DNA from: Echinococcus granulosus
Taxonomy: Eukaryota > Platyhelminthes > Cestoda > Cyclophyllidea > Taeniidae
Length of the DNA: 64,000 bases
Direction of reading: 5' to 3'
Assembly: GCF_000524195.1 (NCBI RefSeq)
Contig: NW_020170383.1
Coordinates: 1,270,194-1,334,193 of the forward strand
This document shows positions 39,101-52,500 of the stretch, piece by piece. How positions within the stretch are numbered: position 1 is the first letter of the stretch; every line of letters begins with the position of its first letter. Under the pieces are notes generated by a model. That model was given only the letters and a program-made list of their open reading frames with translations. It ran no database searches and was not told where the DNA came from. The translations under genes were made by a program, and so were the position numbers.

Positions 39101-42100
39101 TTATTTTTAACAGTAAACAGCTAGCTTTATTGGCCAAGTGTATTCGGAGGAATCATAAGCAAAAAAGGAAACAAATAGCTTTGCTATTATCATCTGTAAT
39201 CAAAATAAATTCAAGACATAAGAATTTGGATTTTGATTGGGTTTTTTTTTTCATTAAAAGCATCTGAATTTAACGTTCCTCTTGCATACCACAAAATTTA
39301 AAAGTGACACCTATTTTGTCCACAGAAATTTACCAGTCTTGAATAAACTTCACACAATAGCTGCTAATGATTTGCTGTGCTGTACCCAGAAATTTCAATT
39401 GACCTGACTTCCACAATCAAATCTATTTCGATTGGAAATGAAGTGCTTAATTAAATAAATAAAAGCAGCATACTATTAGCCGATAGTATCGTACGCGGTA
39501 AAACAACGCCGTTTTGACTTACAAGAAGTGTATGGAAGGTTAGTTAGATCCAAAAGATTAAAATCCACAAGCAATTGAATGTTTAGATTGGGACCCCAGA
39601 TCTTGAGTACCGTGTGACCTCAATAAGAACACCTACTGTCAGACTACATAATTGGGTTTATAGCCTGATGCCATTTGACAGCAGATGTGGGCAAATATTT
39701 TGTCCCTTCGCTAAATGATTCGTTAATTTTCCATCAGGCGATTGATTGGCTCGTCAACCGACCAATAGTCAGTTAAGACTGCCATTCTTCCATTTCCTAC
39801 TGTTAAATGGAGATTATAGGAAATAGAGCACTGTGTTGCTAAGGTTTTGGGGAATTTCAGCAAATAAAGTAGTTGCTATTTGCTGTTTGTATTTAATTCC
39901 AACTATCTCAAATTAAAAGTCCTAGTTTCCCGTCTTCAATTTGAGGGAAGTAAAATGGGACAAGCCCATTAATCGTTACACGCAGCTATGCTACATTCAA
40001 ACTATGGTAGGCTATTTATTTAATTTAGCTCTAGGGTCGATCTTAGTTTAGCTAGGTGTAGTGTTCATAAGATCTCAGTTGTAATCACAATTACAAATTA
40101 GGAATATAAATTGATTAATCTTAGTTTTTAATTGCTGAACATTGTCCTTATCTAGTGATGATTTGACTATGGTGAAAGTTCCGTTAATCGCAGTTTGTAT
40201 GAATATTGTCTGTGGGCTTTTACTCAAAGCCTAGTTACCCTGATTTGAAGATAAATCCCTGCTAAATTGCAATCATTCCGGATTTTTTAAGCATTGTTTG
40301 AATTTAAAGCAAAATTTATTAGAAGGGGAACTGTCTAATGCTTTTATATTAAATTACATGTATCATATGCTTAATATTCTTTGACTAAAACGGGAACAAG
40401 GTCAGATTTCTTAGGGTGTAAACTGAGAACAACCGGTGATCTAGGAAAATTCTGTCCTATTTACCTGGACTGTCTTCCATTAGTTTCTGAAAGGTGGTGA
40501 AGACTAAACCAGCAGTATTCAGACATGTCTTGAGTCAGAATGGTTAATTAGTGGCACATTTGCAAAATGTGAACGCATTGCTTTAGCACACTTGTAGTAG
40601 ACCAATCGTACAGTTCCCAAACGGCATTACTCGGAAACTGTCCAAGCAGTACGAAACTTCCAGTTCATTTAATCTGCTGTTAATTGAAATTTGATCGTTT
40701 AGCGTGGAATTAGACCGCCGATTGTATTTTTGGCACACCTTTTTATAGGTATATGGTGCACCGTCTGAATTTTTGCCGGTGCTTTTATTGAAGCATAAAC
40801 AAAGGTACTTACTATCACGAACTGAATTCAAAACTGGCTCATGTCCAGGATAAACTTTGTGTTCTCAATTTGAAACCGTACTAACGAACGAAATAAATGA
40901 AAGTTCCTAAATCACCTCATTAGTAAGCATCTTTTGTCCCTGGTGGATGAACTCTTATTAATCCCTCCATCTATCAAATTGACTTATAAGGTATCTGTTT
41001 ATCACTATCTGAATACATTTATGCCAGTCCAGGACCTCTCTGAAGACGAAAGAAGACACAATACTCAGGCAGAATATATGTATTCGGCACAGAGAAGGTA
41101 TTTGGGCTACTGGCATGTCCCGAAGACCAGCCCACCCGGTGCAGTACAGAGGCCAAGTTAAAAGAGACTCCTCACCAAAACCGGGAGATAAACAACCATC
41201 GTATTACACTGTTGCCGAAAATACCGTTTGTCGTCTATATTCACACAAGTTGACTTCATGAGGATGTACATGCATTTTTAAGCGCTAAGCCATCCTACCT
41301 CACTAAACACGCAACACTCAACAACGGGCAATGAAATGCTGAGGCTTAAGATAAAAACTACGCAACTCACCGTGACCACCTTGTCACTCTCCCATTCCTG
41401 CTTTGCCAAAAGCCCATCGGGGACCAAATCGCATATCCACACTGTGTTTTAGTGACGTTTAACTTATCTTAACAAGAAAAATGGAAATTTTGCTCATGCA
41501 GGTTTGACTTTATCAGTTACTTGAGGCATGGTTTGGTTCACAACTGAATCATCTTCGTCAACGTCTGGCTTGAAAGAAAACCAAAAATCATACCGGCTCT
41601 TAGGCATTTGTTGAATTCAAATTCTTGATTACCTTTAATCTCGCATGTCTTCCATTAGTAACACATTTTTGGTTTTAAAAAACATAAGAGTAAAATCGAA
41701 TGCAGCTTTGCAATAAACACATTGCAACGCCTCTCTAATGTGATGCGAAGAAAAAAGGGGAGAGGTTGAGCATCTGCCGCATTGTTAAAGTCGATCTTTT
41801 GAAATTACGACAAAGTTAATTTAAAGTGGTATATGGTGCAGATAGGTGTATGGTTCTGACGTATCTCACGCTTACGGTTTAGCCGTTCACAAGGCATTGC
41901 GTGCTCAGTGCGATACAACATGGCCGATAAGGGGAGCTAGATAGCCTCTTGGTACAGAGTCTTCTTATCTACTAGTAATCCAATGACGGGTCGCACATTT
42001 GACTTCAACATTTATGCATGCAAGCTTTTTTGAGAAAACTAGAGTAGACTTTATTCCATAATTGCATAAAACCACAACCGGGTGGTCTAGGCTTAAGAAT

Positions 42101-45100
42101 AAATTAGGCTATCATTTACCTAATAAGGTTAAAAATTTGGTCTCCTCACATTCGTATGAGGCTAGATGATCGACAATTACTCGACAAAATGAGTCATTCA
42201 CTTTTACTTATGGAAAATTGAATCATTCGTTTCGCGTTAATCTCCATTCTCTGCAAAATTTCAACAATTTTTTTTGCAATTACTCGAAAAAAGCTACTTT
42301 TAACCGTCTCAAGGAAGTCCCTTTGGAGTTTGCTCTAGTTGATACGAGACGATATCAACCACTTGGAAACTGTAGTCAACGCTTAGTAACTCGGCCGATC
42401 GGTGTCGTATTGGGTGAATTGAGCTTGCAAAAGTAGGCTTTAAAAATTTAACATTCATAAAGATGCTAATGCGACTGAACAAAATCACAAATTATTTACT
42501 CAAACATCAAAGGATGGTCCAACGTTGTTTTTAATTCTTGAGAGAAATAATATCAAATGATGTTTGACAGTGTGAACACTGTGTATTGTGTAGTGCCTGT
42601 TCCACCGAAGAAATCGGTTGACATTTCCAGTGAAAAACTTTCACAAAGTGTGTTTACTTCCTAACAGAAGTGGTAACTAGGATTTGAATATAACTTGTTC
42701 TAAACACAAGAAAAATGCTGTTAAAAGTAGAGCTGTTGTAATAGCATGTAAGTCGAGTCAGTGGCCTTAAAGAATACGTGAATGTAAATTGGCGCGATCA
42801 CTTTGACATGACAGTCCGCATTTATCTGAATGACGTATATTAGAAGTGCCAGCAAGCTAGTATTTATTTTCAAAAAACTAGCTCCTAATAGTAGACGGAA
42901 GTCGGCTATTTAATGCTTTAGCATCGACGAATTAACTTATGAGTGCTCTGAAATTTTAATTACATATTTGGTTTAGTGTGTTCATTTCTCGTTATCTTTT
43001 TTGATAATAACTACTCGGGCATCTGGGAGACTATTGACTGACGCCAAGCCCATGTTCCCTGAAATTTCAACTTCACAAGGCGGGTCACAAAGAGTGTGGT
43101 TTTTCATTTGGGTTAAGTTTGTCGATTATTAAATACTAGATTCTCGAAGTGAGTAAATATTTATAATGGGGCTTTGAGCTCAAAAACTAACCCTAAACAT
43201 GTGCGTTAGAGCACTTGTATTGATATATTCATAAAATGATATAAACCGAAACAAATCTTCTCGTACTAAATTAGTAACCTTAAAATCATTCAATGTCGCC
43301 TGATTTAGACACCGACGCGTGGAAATTAGGTGGTCACAGGTCTACTCCCACCCTGGCAAGTCGTATTTCCGGCGTCGGTTAAGGGACTTTCGTTTACTTC
43401 CATCCGGATTTAAAGGACGTCATTTTATTATTTTTAGACATTATAGGCGTCAACATAAATAGACAAACATATTACCAAGTTTTATCAACTAGATACGATC
43501 AAACTTCCCCTTCACCAGGCCGGTAGCCACTATGGTCGCCCAATGGTGATCACTTAACACATAAACTTCGATAAACCCAAATTTTCATTTGCATTGGACA
43601 TCATTTTCTCTCATTAGAGATCAATATCATGTCGTGTTTATGAACCATGGATCTCTCCCGGATTTCTATAGAAATACACCATAGGCAATTTGTCTTTCAT
43701 GCGTGCTCTGCTCCACAACAATGTTTTATTTTATAAGACTTATTTTTTTAAGCCTATTGTGCAAAACTACAAAAATTCACTTTCAAAAGCACTATACGTG
43801 AGGTAGTAAGTTCAACGGAAATTGTTTTATGAGTCGTCAGCCAAACGCCCTGTTTAAAAAAGCACTTTAGAGAAAAAATAACTTTACGGTCTGTCTCATA
43901 AGGTACATTAAAATTATGAATTTCACTAAGTTACTTTGGTGTCGTTGACCCCAGTTCGCCTCCATACAAACGCCGAAAAGAAGTTTTGAGGAAAGTGATA
44001 TCCTGAACACTTCCTATGCACTTGATCACTCTGTGTTTTCTTGGGGAATCTGCTTGGGCCAGTATAATTTGGCTTTAAACCTGGCTCGCAACTAGTTCTC
44101 TGTTTCTTTTTGTTGAAGCATTTTAATAAATTAGACATTTTCACGCAATATAAATCAAGGTAGCTTTACAGAATCCCGGTGATTTAGACGCCTTTCCCCA
44201 TACTGTTCAAAAGCCTCGCGCTTAGTCAGCTACTACGCAAAAATTTTACTTTCCTCACATTCTGAACTCACCTTAACTTACTAACTACATCATGCATAAA
44301 TTTGCACTCTGTTGATGTACGCCTGATGAAGTAAAGAATTACTTACTTCGTTCCTATTAGCCAAGACATATAGTAAAGCATTTTAGAATCTGGATGTTCC
44401 TTATCTCAAATTGCGTGTTGACCCAACTGATTATGCTTTCGCAAATCAGATTGACCGTCAGTTACAAGTTGAAATCTGCCTCATATAATTTTAAGGTGAC
44501 TTGAAGGTTGAATACACCTTCAAGATAGAATCATGATAAGATGCGTTATTCGAAGTGTTCTTTCCGCTTGACGCCATTGCAATCACTCATCTCGAATACA
44601 ATATCAGTACAGTATCAGCCTCCCTTATCTAAGGTGATACTTAAGCTACTTTTTAATCGGTGGTAATTACCATATTGCAAGGCAAAAAATACATTAAAAG
44701 GTGCCCTGTTTGATGATGCAACAACCCGTCAAAGGTATACCTTGATGACATAAATTTGCTGGTCTTAATCATCTTAGGCGAGCAGAGAAATGGCTGAAGT
44801 TTGATGTCATAAAAGACAAGGAACCTTGTTAAACTTTAATGTTCCTGAGTAGTGAAGCCGCTCTTTTGTTATAAATCCGCATTCTTCTTAAGTATATTTT
44901 TATTTCGTTTATTTAATTTCGGCTGTTGTTGCTCATCAATGATGCGAAACCATAATCCCACTTCTGATGATAATTAATGCTTATGAAATCTTATAGTGGC
45001 GCATCTGGAGACGAACAGGATATTGCAAACTGACTTTTCACTTAAAAACACTTAATCCGTACTAAACATTCAGTCCTGTGTTGGCAGATTACTTATTTAT

Positions 45101-46156
45101 ATCTTGATAGGCCTACTAATGGATATTGAAGGCAATTGGGAAGGCAAAATCGCCCGCACTTAGATAAGGGATTTGCCAGATATTTAGTAAACTAGTAAAA
45201 TCATAACCCAAAAATTCAACTACAACAACGCAGTTCACTGTATAACGCCAGAACTACGAAATTTGCCTGTACAATTTATAAAAAATAGGTCATTTGAATG
45301 CGACGCCTTGGCATACTAGTAGGGTAAGAAATGTTTCAATTTACACATCCGCTATGAGAAATACTTTCATCATTAGTTTGATGCAACTGTTCTCCATTCG
45401 ATGAAAAAATTCTTTGACAGGCACTAAATGAGCCCACTTTTTAGTGCTCCAGTGTGAGGCATTTATTTTTGAAACATCACAGAAAAATAAATGCACACTT
45501 CTCATAAATCATGCCTGTTTGTACCACCTTTCTTAGAATGACTTAACATGATATCTGTGGGAGAGATAGGTGGAAAACGGTGTGGCCATAGAAACGTGCG
45601 TTAATTATATCGTCAACATTGAGTTGACTCAAAATATTCGTTATACGACTGTTTTGGGAACAATACGACCCAGTGCATATTCATAGTCTAATGGGCATAG
45701 CTCACAGCTCTGAAATTCTTCAAAACCTCAAAATACGACGAGTGAAGTGTGTAGAATGGCCCTTAACGCCTTGGTGTTTAATCGTAGGTTTGAAGCACAT
45801 CTTGGTCGAGTCTTACTCATTTGACGTGCGAACACTTTGCATAAAATCAAAAAATGTTTGAAATATTGAAAACTTCATCACCGTGTTTATTGTTTTCACC
45901 AGAACAATAATGTCTTAATACTTTAATTCTGCCCCAGAATACAGCCCACAAAAGGGAGCAAACATGCTTCTTACCCATTTTGAATAACTAGGAATGCTAT
46001 TCCCAAATGACTAAACCTAGCGTCTTTTCGCACATATAATCACAACTCTCCATTTTAACACAGGAATTTTTACGTACATGAAAACCATACTAAAGTAGTA
46101 TGACTACATTTTAGGTGGCTTGGATATACGTTAATATCTAGTGGTCCACTACTTAC
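33197..46156. other. 13 kb gene-poor spacer upstream of the Shaw channel
   Basis: AT-rich sequence with only short open frames and no family signature. It must contain the channel promoter and 5' UTR, neither of which can be placed. Small GC-richer patches at about 38105-38310, 41880-41960 and 43310-43390 may be decayed insertions but show no structure I can name. Confidence 0.45.
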
Positions 46157-46538
46157 CTTCCGTCGCCAATTCATCACCAAGCTTATTTGGAGAGAACTGG
46201 ACATCTAAATTGCAAATGTAAAACTGAGTCTTAAGTTTGTACAGAGGCTGATTCGGATAGGTTAGATGATTATCCTCGACAAGGAGCGCCCAGAGTCTTC
46301 CCCGAAGTCGTAACAAGCCAGGGCAATAAGAACGCGTGTAAGAGTTATCAGGCAAGTAGCACATTCCGAGGGCCATTTCACTGAGCGGAAGCACAGCTTG
46401 TGGGGACCGATGAGCCCGCGCACACAAACGGTTTAACAGTATCCAGTCTCCCAGACCCGTCCTAAATTTCAACCAAAATGAATGGCACTCTTGGGAAATA
46501 CTCAAATGAAAGGTTATTTTGAGCACTCGAGAAACCAT
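46157..46538 (-). CDS. Orphan exon-like segment with PH-domain-like sequence
   Basis: A 127-codon minus-strand frame ends at a consensus donor, GAAG|GTAAGT. It contains FWLKFRTGLGDWILLNRL, then RGRLWALLVEDNHLTYPNQP followed by KLKTQFYICNLDV, which resembles the first strands of a PH domain (basic-Trp-x-x-Leu, short turn, Tyr-Pro, then a hydrophobic strand). Just upstream (about 46539-46610) a second frame reads GVEVVFLDSETKAMPKTDV before a stop at 46514-46516, so either a frame-broken pseudogene or two separate exons are possible. No partner exon was found on either side. I cannot name the gene; an anillin/rhotekin-like PH protein is a guess. Confidence 0.3.
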
Positions 46539-47704
46539 GTCACATCGGTTTTTGGCATTGCCTTGGTTTCTGAGTCGAGGAAGACCACCTCAACACCGTC
46601 AGAGCGACGATCACTTGCAGTGATGCGGCATCAGAATGCACGCAAATAATAGGTATGTCATGGATTGGCTGAAGTTAAATTGACGATTAAAAATTCACTG
46701 TAATATCCGCAATAATAACACACCCTTCGAATTGGACACGCCTTGTGTCATGATGTTGGGGCAATTTCCCTTGAATTTTATAATATAACTATAAACGACA
46801 ATATGTGAGTGTCGTGGTGTTGAACAAGCTGCACCATCGCCATTGTCAGCTTTTACCACAAATGAAATAGCATGCTATAAACAGCCCATAAATGAGCTTT
46901 AGTGCTAAATTCCAGACCAACCATTGGTGAAGTTGTGGCAAACTATTTCGGGGGACAGTTGAACAGTTTAAGCTGTCCAACAAGTAGTTGGACTTGCCAA
47001 CCCAATGTCCTCTAGGGTTGTTAAGAAAGCAAAAACGCTGCACGTGCAAGTCAAGAATGAAAATAGCAAAAAACGGTTATTGTGGGCACTTTATCGTCAC
47101 TTCATAAAATCAATAGAAAAGGAAGGCACAAGAGGTAAAGCAGCATTGACGAAATTTGATTGATTGTACAAGGCAATGCTTGTCTCAATGACTGGCAAAT
47201 CCTGTAGTTGTTTGTATGAAACTTGGGCCTAATAATCAACACCGAACGCCTCTCGCTGTACCAGCCGTAAGCGCTTCAGGTAATAATTCGGCCAACTGAT
47301 GTATGAAAAGGCTTACCAGTTTAGACATTTCATTTGCGTACACTTACTGCAAAAACGGGTAATAATTTTCCCCGTATCTACCAGTTGAACCATTTACCCC
47401 ATTGCCATTTATGTGATCTTACTAAAAAACTCTGTGCTGTAAGTAGGATGATTTTAAAGAAACGGTCCATGACAGAAACACAATTTGTAAGAAAGAGCAT
47501 TTTCATCTTGTCTCCACCCAACCAAACATAATATTAACGTCTCCTTCGAGGGTACGGACACAGAGTTGAGAAATAGGAAACTGATCCATTTCATTTTCAT
47601 TTCTGAGATCTCCTGCCCGAAAGTAATAAAGTTAGGCGAGAAAAAGAGGAAGAGAGAAAACATCCGATCATTAAGCCACCGTCTATATTAACAAATCAAA
47701 AAGA

Positions 47705-47770
47705 CGAGAGGGAGGGGAGGAGATTTGAAGAGAGGATCAAAACCGATTGGAGGGTGGGGGAGGGGAGGAT
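47705..47770. repeat. Purine-rich, G-run tract
   Basis: G/A-rich on the + strand with runs of three, five and four G separated by single bases near 47750-47766. On the minus (DGK-sense) strand it is a CU-rich tract. Confidence 0.6.
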
Positions 47771-48040
47771 AGATGTCGCTTGCATCACTAGGTCTCTGAC
47801 ATACTGAGCATCACCCCTCCTGGCATAAAATTATGTTGTCCGTATTCGACTATACACAAGCACGCACGGATGCAATCACACAAACACACACGTTGAGATC
47901 CACAAGTAAGGGACGAGGCTCAGTTCGCATCAGACTCAATGGGGAACAAAGTAGAATGTTGGGAGGGTGAGTGATTTGGGTATCAAGGAGATAGTAAGCA
48001 CAGTAAGGCGAGAAAACCTAGATGATGCAAATACTGTAAC

Positions 48041-48070
48041 AGAGGAGGAGGAAGAGGAGGAGAGGGCAAG
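48041..48070. repeat. GAG/GGA simple repeat
   Basis: About ten imperfect GAG/GGA triplets on the + strand, equivalent to CTC/TCC in the DGK sense. Low-complexity sequence. Confidence 0.75.
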
Positions 48071-49349
48071 GTGGAGAAGTGATAGATAGATAAAATCACA
48101 GTTGCGGTTCTATGTTAGAGAGGTCATATTGCACAGAGAGGGTTCGACGTGCGAACACCCGTCATGATTTGTTGCGTCGAGTGGGGTGTATGGGGCTCGA
48201 GGAAACAAAGCCGACACAAAAAATGGCTAGAGTGAAGCAACGTTCGCATTAAATGAACCCTACACAGATGGATGGATAGTGACGAGGAAAGGCAAACTGC
48301 ATGAATCTGTGTCGATGCTTCCCTGTCTTTTTCCTTCTGCGTATTGTCTTTGGGAGAAAGAAGGAAGGTGAATGGGTTGGTGGGCTGACGGGTGTTTAAC
48401 CTTATAATGGAATGTCATCATTTTTTGGTGTACGGTGCAAAAGTGGAGGAGACAGCAAACGAAAGGGGGTGTGAGCAAGAGGCCTGTTGTCACGCTTTGG
48501 CTCAATGACCTAAAAGACATGCAAAAATGACGTTTTCATAACCAGCAAACCTCAATAATGACCAAAAAGCATGTGTTGCTCTCGAGAACTAAACAAGTTT
48601 CAACTAGAGGCATGACAACTTCATATTCATATGGTATACTGCCAAGGATACCTCTTTTAGATATCGCTTGAACAGTAGTTCTAATAATAGTGTATGAACA
48701 ACTTCAGAACTCCATACTGCCCAAATATCGTCACTTGCAAACTGATAATTGCAACTACCAACGGTAGAATTCAATTATTTGCGAAAGTGCAATGCAGGTG
48801 TGACACCACAGTCAAATTGCAAACTAATCTATTTTGCCATTACTTTTTTATCATTTCCGTTTTCGTTTCAATGCGACAGCGCGTGGGTTGGACGAGTCAC
48901 TAAACTCCGTTTTGCCTTCATGCTAAGTAAAAATAATTAGGTGCGAAGGTAGGTGGTGCAAATGATGCGGTGCAGAAAAACACTCTCCTAAACAGGCGAT
49001 GGTTTTACCCGATCGCTGTATTATTTTCATTTCTTTTTGTTTCGCCTCCCTTTTTGAAGCACTTTACACCCTTGTTGTTTTGAGAGTCAGTGAGAATGAC
49101 TGAACGTTAGGGGCGCTGTCGCTTATCGCATCGTCATACATTCCGCTGACACTAACAAGGAGTCATCAGGCAGTCCTATCAGTTACTCCGAAACCCGAAA
49201 ATCGCAGATTTAACAGTGTAATCATTTGGTATCCATTAGCTCAGCCGCTTGCAATTGCACGCATTTTAAATATCATGACTCGAACGAAAAAGAAAAATCG
49301 AGTTTTGAACAACAAACCAAATAAAAATACAAGCTTTCTCTCAGCAAAG

Positions 49350-49580
49350 CTATTCCTCAGGCAGCGTGGGGTTGAGGAGGAAATCGGGCGAAGCAGAGGA
49401 GGGGGAAGAGGAAGTGCCAGAGGTCACGGCAGCGACAGTTTCATCCACATGACTGTGATTGGCAGATAGGGGAGCCAGTTCGGGTCCACTGCCACAGTCG
49501 ATGAATCGGTCCTCAAGAGTGAAATCGTGTAGAAGGAAGGGCGTCGGTGTCACTGGCCGACGGTCCGAGGGAATCGCTAC
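49350..49580 (-). CDS. DGKQ: DGK theta terminal exon
   Basis: 76 codons plus TAG after acceptor CGCTTACAG. Includes [18 protein letters not shown], then a Ser/Thr/Ala-rich end. It follows the previous exon across a 70 bp intron in phase 0. Confidence 0.78.
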   Translation of the reverse strand, partial: VAIPSDRRPVTPTPFLLHDFTLEDRFIDCGSGPELAPLSANHSHVDETVAAVTSGTSSSPSSASPDFLLNPTLPEE

Positions 49581-52500
49581 CTGTAAGCGTAAGCCTAGTT
49601 AGTGTAAGCTAGTTAGCCAGCTGGATCAGCGAGAAGATGGAAGGGCGGACCTGTGAGTGGAGGGTAAACTGAGAGGCCCCAATAGCGGCTTCCGAGCGCA
49701 GAGCTGTTAGTCCGCGACGGGACTTGCCGCCACCACCGCTGCTACTGTTCACTATGGAGGGCAAAGGGCTGGCAGAGAAAACAGTAGTGGTGGTGGTAGT
49801 TGAGGAGGAACCGGTTTCGACAACAGCGGTAGTAGTGGGTAGAATGGCAGGTAGCATAGCTCCACTCGAAGCATCTACCGCCACTCCACTATTTGCCCCC
49901 AAGCCGGGCTCTGTGTGGCGACGGTTGACTTTTCGCCGTTTTCGCTTCTTCAGCATTGTCGCCTGGTGTGTTTAAAAACGACTGTAAAGCTGTACCTTCC
50001 CATGGCAGCGAGCAAGCCTCTCACCAGCTATGGTATAATATTCCGTGATAAAATAGTTGCTTTTTTCCTTAATAGAGCAAAATTATCCATTCTGGTTATT
50101 TAACTATGCTTTTAACGAGCTGAAGTTGATGAGTTTAAAAGTGCTCACACACCAAAAACGATCACTATCTCCGATGGCTGGAAAGAAGTCTCTCCTATAA
50201 AACCCACAGGTAAAAAATAGAACACGTACATTATGTTTTAGGAATAAAGAGATGGAAATCCGGCCCTTTTAAAAGTTTACTCCGTTGAATGAAAATCTCA
50301 ATACACCGTCACCATTAAGTTGATCTTTAAATCTGTTCTTGACAAGGGACTAAAATGAAGTAGTACCCAAACTAGAAGCCAGCTTTAAAATAAAATTAGT
50401 ACGGCGATTCCAATACTCCCAACAGTAAAGCATTTGTTTGTCTTGTATGGCAGGATGGAAGGGGAGCGGTGTCCAGACGGGATGTAAGATGGTTTTTGGT
50501 AAAGTTGAATGATTCTGAATTCCCGTACGAGCACACAATAGAAAAGCAAAGCAGATTAACAGCTGCGTATGGGGAACAAAGATAGTCTGGAGTAAATACA
50601 TTGAATGTGAGCAAATTCCAGGTAAATTCAACGAGCAGCATGTCACGAAGACCTGGGGTAGGTAGCCGAGTTTGGCAGTCAGATCATCGTTCGCAGTCAG
50701 GTGTTATGGTAAAGCCAGAAAATGATCACTGAAATTGTTTAATACAATTTGAATCGTCAAATAACTTTTGGTGTAATGACAATAATAGCATGAATAGATT
50801 AAGATTTCAAAAATGAGTATTATGCACATCACGGCCACCGCGATTACATGAAAAGTAAAGTAGCTGTATTTCAAATTACGCTCTCAAAGTCAATCTTTAA
50901 TCGGATAGGTTGTTACTTCAGATACATAAATATTTCAAACGTTGCCTACTATACTATTTCTAGCATATTCAAAACCTCGAAAATCACCTTTCAGATTTCA
51001 AGAATTAAAAATGGTGGTGCAACAAGCAATTTTCAGAAAATAACAAGCCACCTAGAAATGCCTGTTTTGAAAGACCCGAAAATTAAGAGAAACATCCAAA
51101 GATAGAATGCCACAGCTATCTTCCGAGTCCGAAGCCTGGTGAGCAGACTTGAACACCTAAAAACGCTTTCAGTCTACCAAGGTCGTACAGCCAAATTAAT
51201 CACAAATATACTGCGTTAAAATAAGTGTCCATCATTTTTTTCTCGAGTATGAACTTGACAGTGGTCAGAATAATGAAAACAATGTGTGGACACATAAGAA
51301 TGCTTTTCGGCAATCTTCATGTAAAACCACGGAAGAGTACTTCAATTTCGCATACCTATGTTAAAGTTAAAAAATTAGTCAAATTGAATTTCCTATGGTA
51401 AAATTAATGCATACAAGCCAAATTCATTCAGCTGCCATCACACAGACGCATAAACAGTTTTAAATGTGAGATTATAGAGGGGAGGTACAATGATGAGATT
51501 ACCTTCAATGCGGAGCGCAGAACAACAATCTGCCCCGGTGACTGAATCCACGGCTCGCCATCCACCTGGACGGGGATATCTGATTTCAGTGTGATTCTTA
51601 TCTAAAAGGTGCGAACAGGCACGCCTGGGTATGGTTGTAATAGCAACAGCAACGGTAATAGTGTTAGTAATGTGGGATGATATAAATCATCGCGCGGTCC
51701 CGCTGTATCATAAAGTTGTGCTACGCCACGCCTGTGACACGCGGTACAAAAGAGCATGGACATCAAGTAAGCGCGAAAGGAAGCACCCGGTCTAGAGTTG
51801 GATAGAGGATCGGGTGGGCTCCGTCTTGCCACTGATCATCAAAATCAGATTGGTAAGGTTCTTAACAGCTGAAAATGGGTAATAGTAGCTTGGAGGAGGT
51901 ATACGCCCATTGTGCTAAGTGCAAAAGATAGTGGCCTAGTTCTATCCGCATTTTCACCTCAACGAAAACTACTAACTTCAGGAATCTTGTTGGGCGGGAT
52001 GTCGGAGTAGGAAGCGTGTCCCTTCAAAGGATAATATCTTGACTCATGAGAGCTTACGTGTCCGCCCTGAGCGAGACGCGTGCCGGTGCGGAGACCGGAG
52101 AAGATTTGGCCCATATGAACGACCCCAGTGACGCCGACGACCTCGAGGAGGCCATCGTAGTGAGTGGGCTTAGCGAAGGCCTCATCCTTCTCCATACCCC
52201 ATGGATTGGCGCCAGCACCCCACGAGAGGATGTTGAGGATAATAATACCCTCTATGGGTGGCAGGTCCAACTGCCGGCCGTCCACCTCAATGAGGACATT
52301 CTGGTGCAAGTCCTTGCATTTCGTCTGGTTCACCATCTTCCGTAGACCCATCTTGAAGTACACCGACTTGTTGTGGATTCTGGCCATCACAGAAATAAGT
52401 AGAAGTTAATTACAATTCTAATCAGAGGGTTTAAGCAGAACCGACATTTACTATACACATAAAATGGTTCCCTAAGATAGGTGACTTAAAGTTCGACCTT

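Larger units (their letters stand above)
46685..49349. other. Probable DGK theta 3' UTR/flank
   Basis: No gene supported. The part at about 47700-48530 is GC-richer and strand-asymmetric (purines on +, pyrimidines on the DGK-sense strand), compatible with 3' UTR of the kinase whose stop is at 49350. No clear - strand AATAAA was located here. Confidence 0.4.

Noticed and set aside
43799..43820. TGAGGTAGTAAG, resembling the let-7 5' end
   Set aside because: No complementary arm is present within about 80 bases on either side, so no precursor hairpin.
52046..52409. Two + strand frames of 80-100 codons
   Set aside because: Antisense shadows of the DGK accessory-domain exon at 52379-52058.
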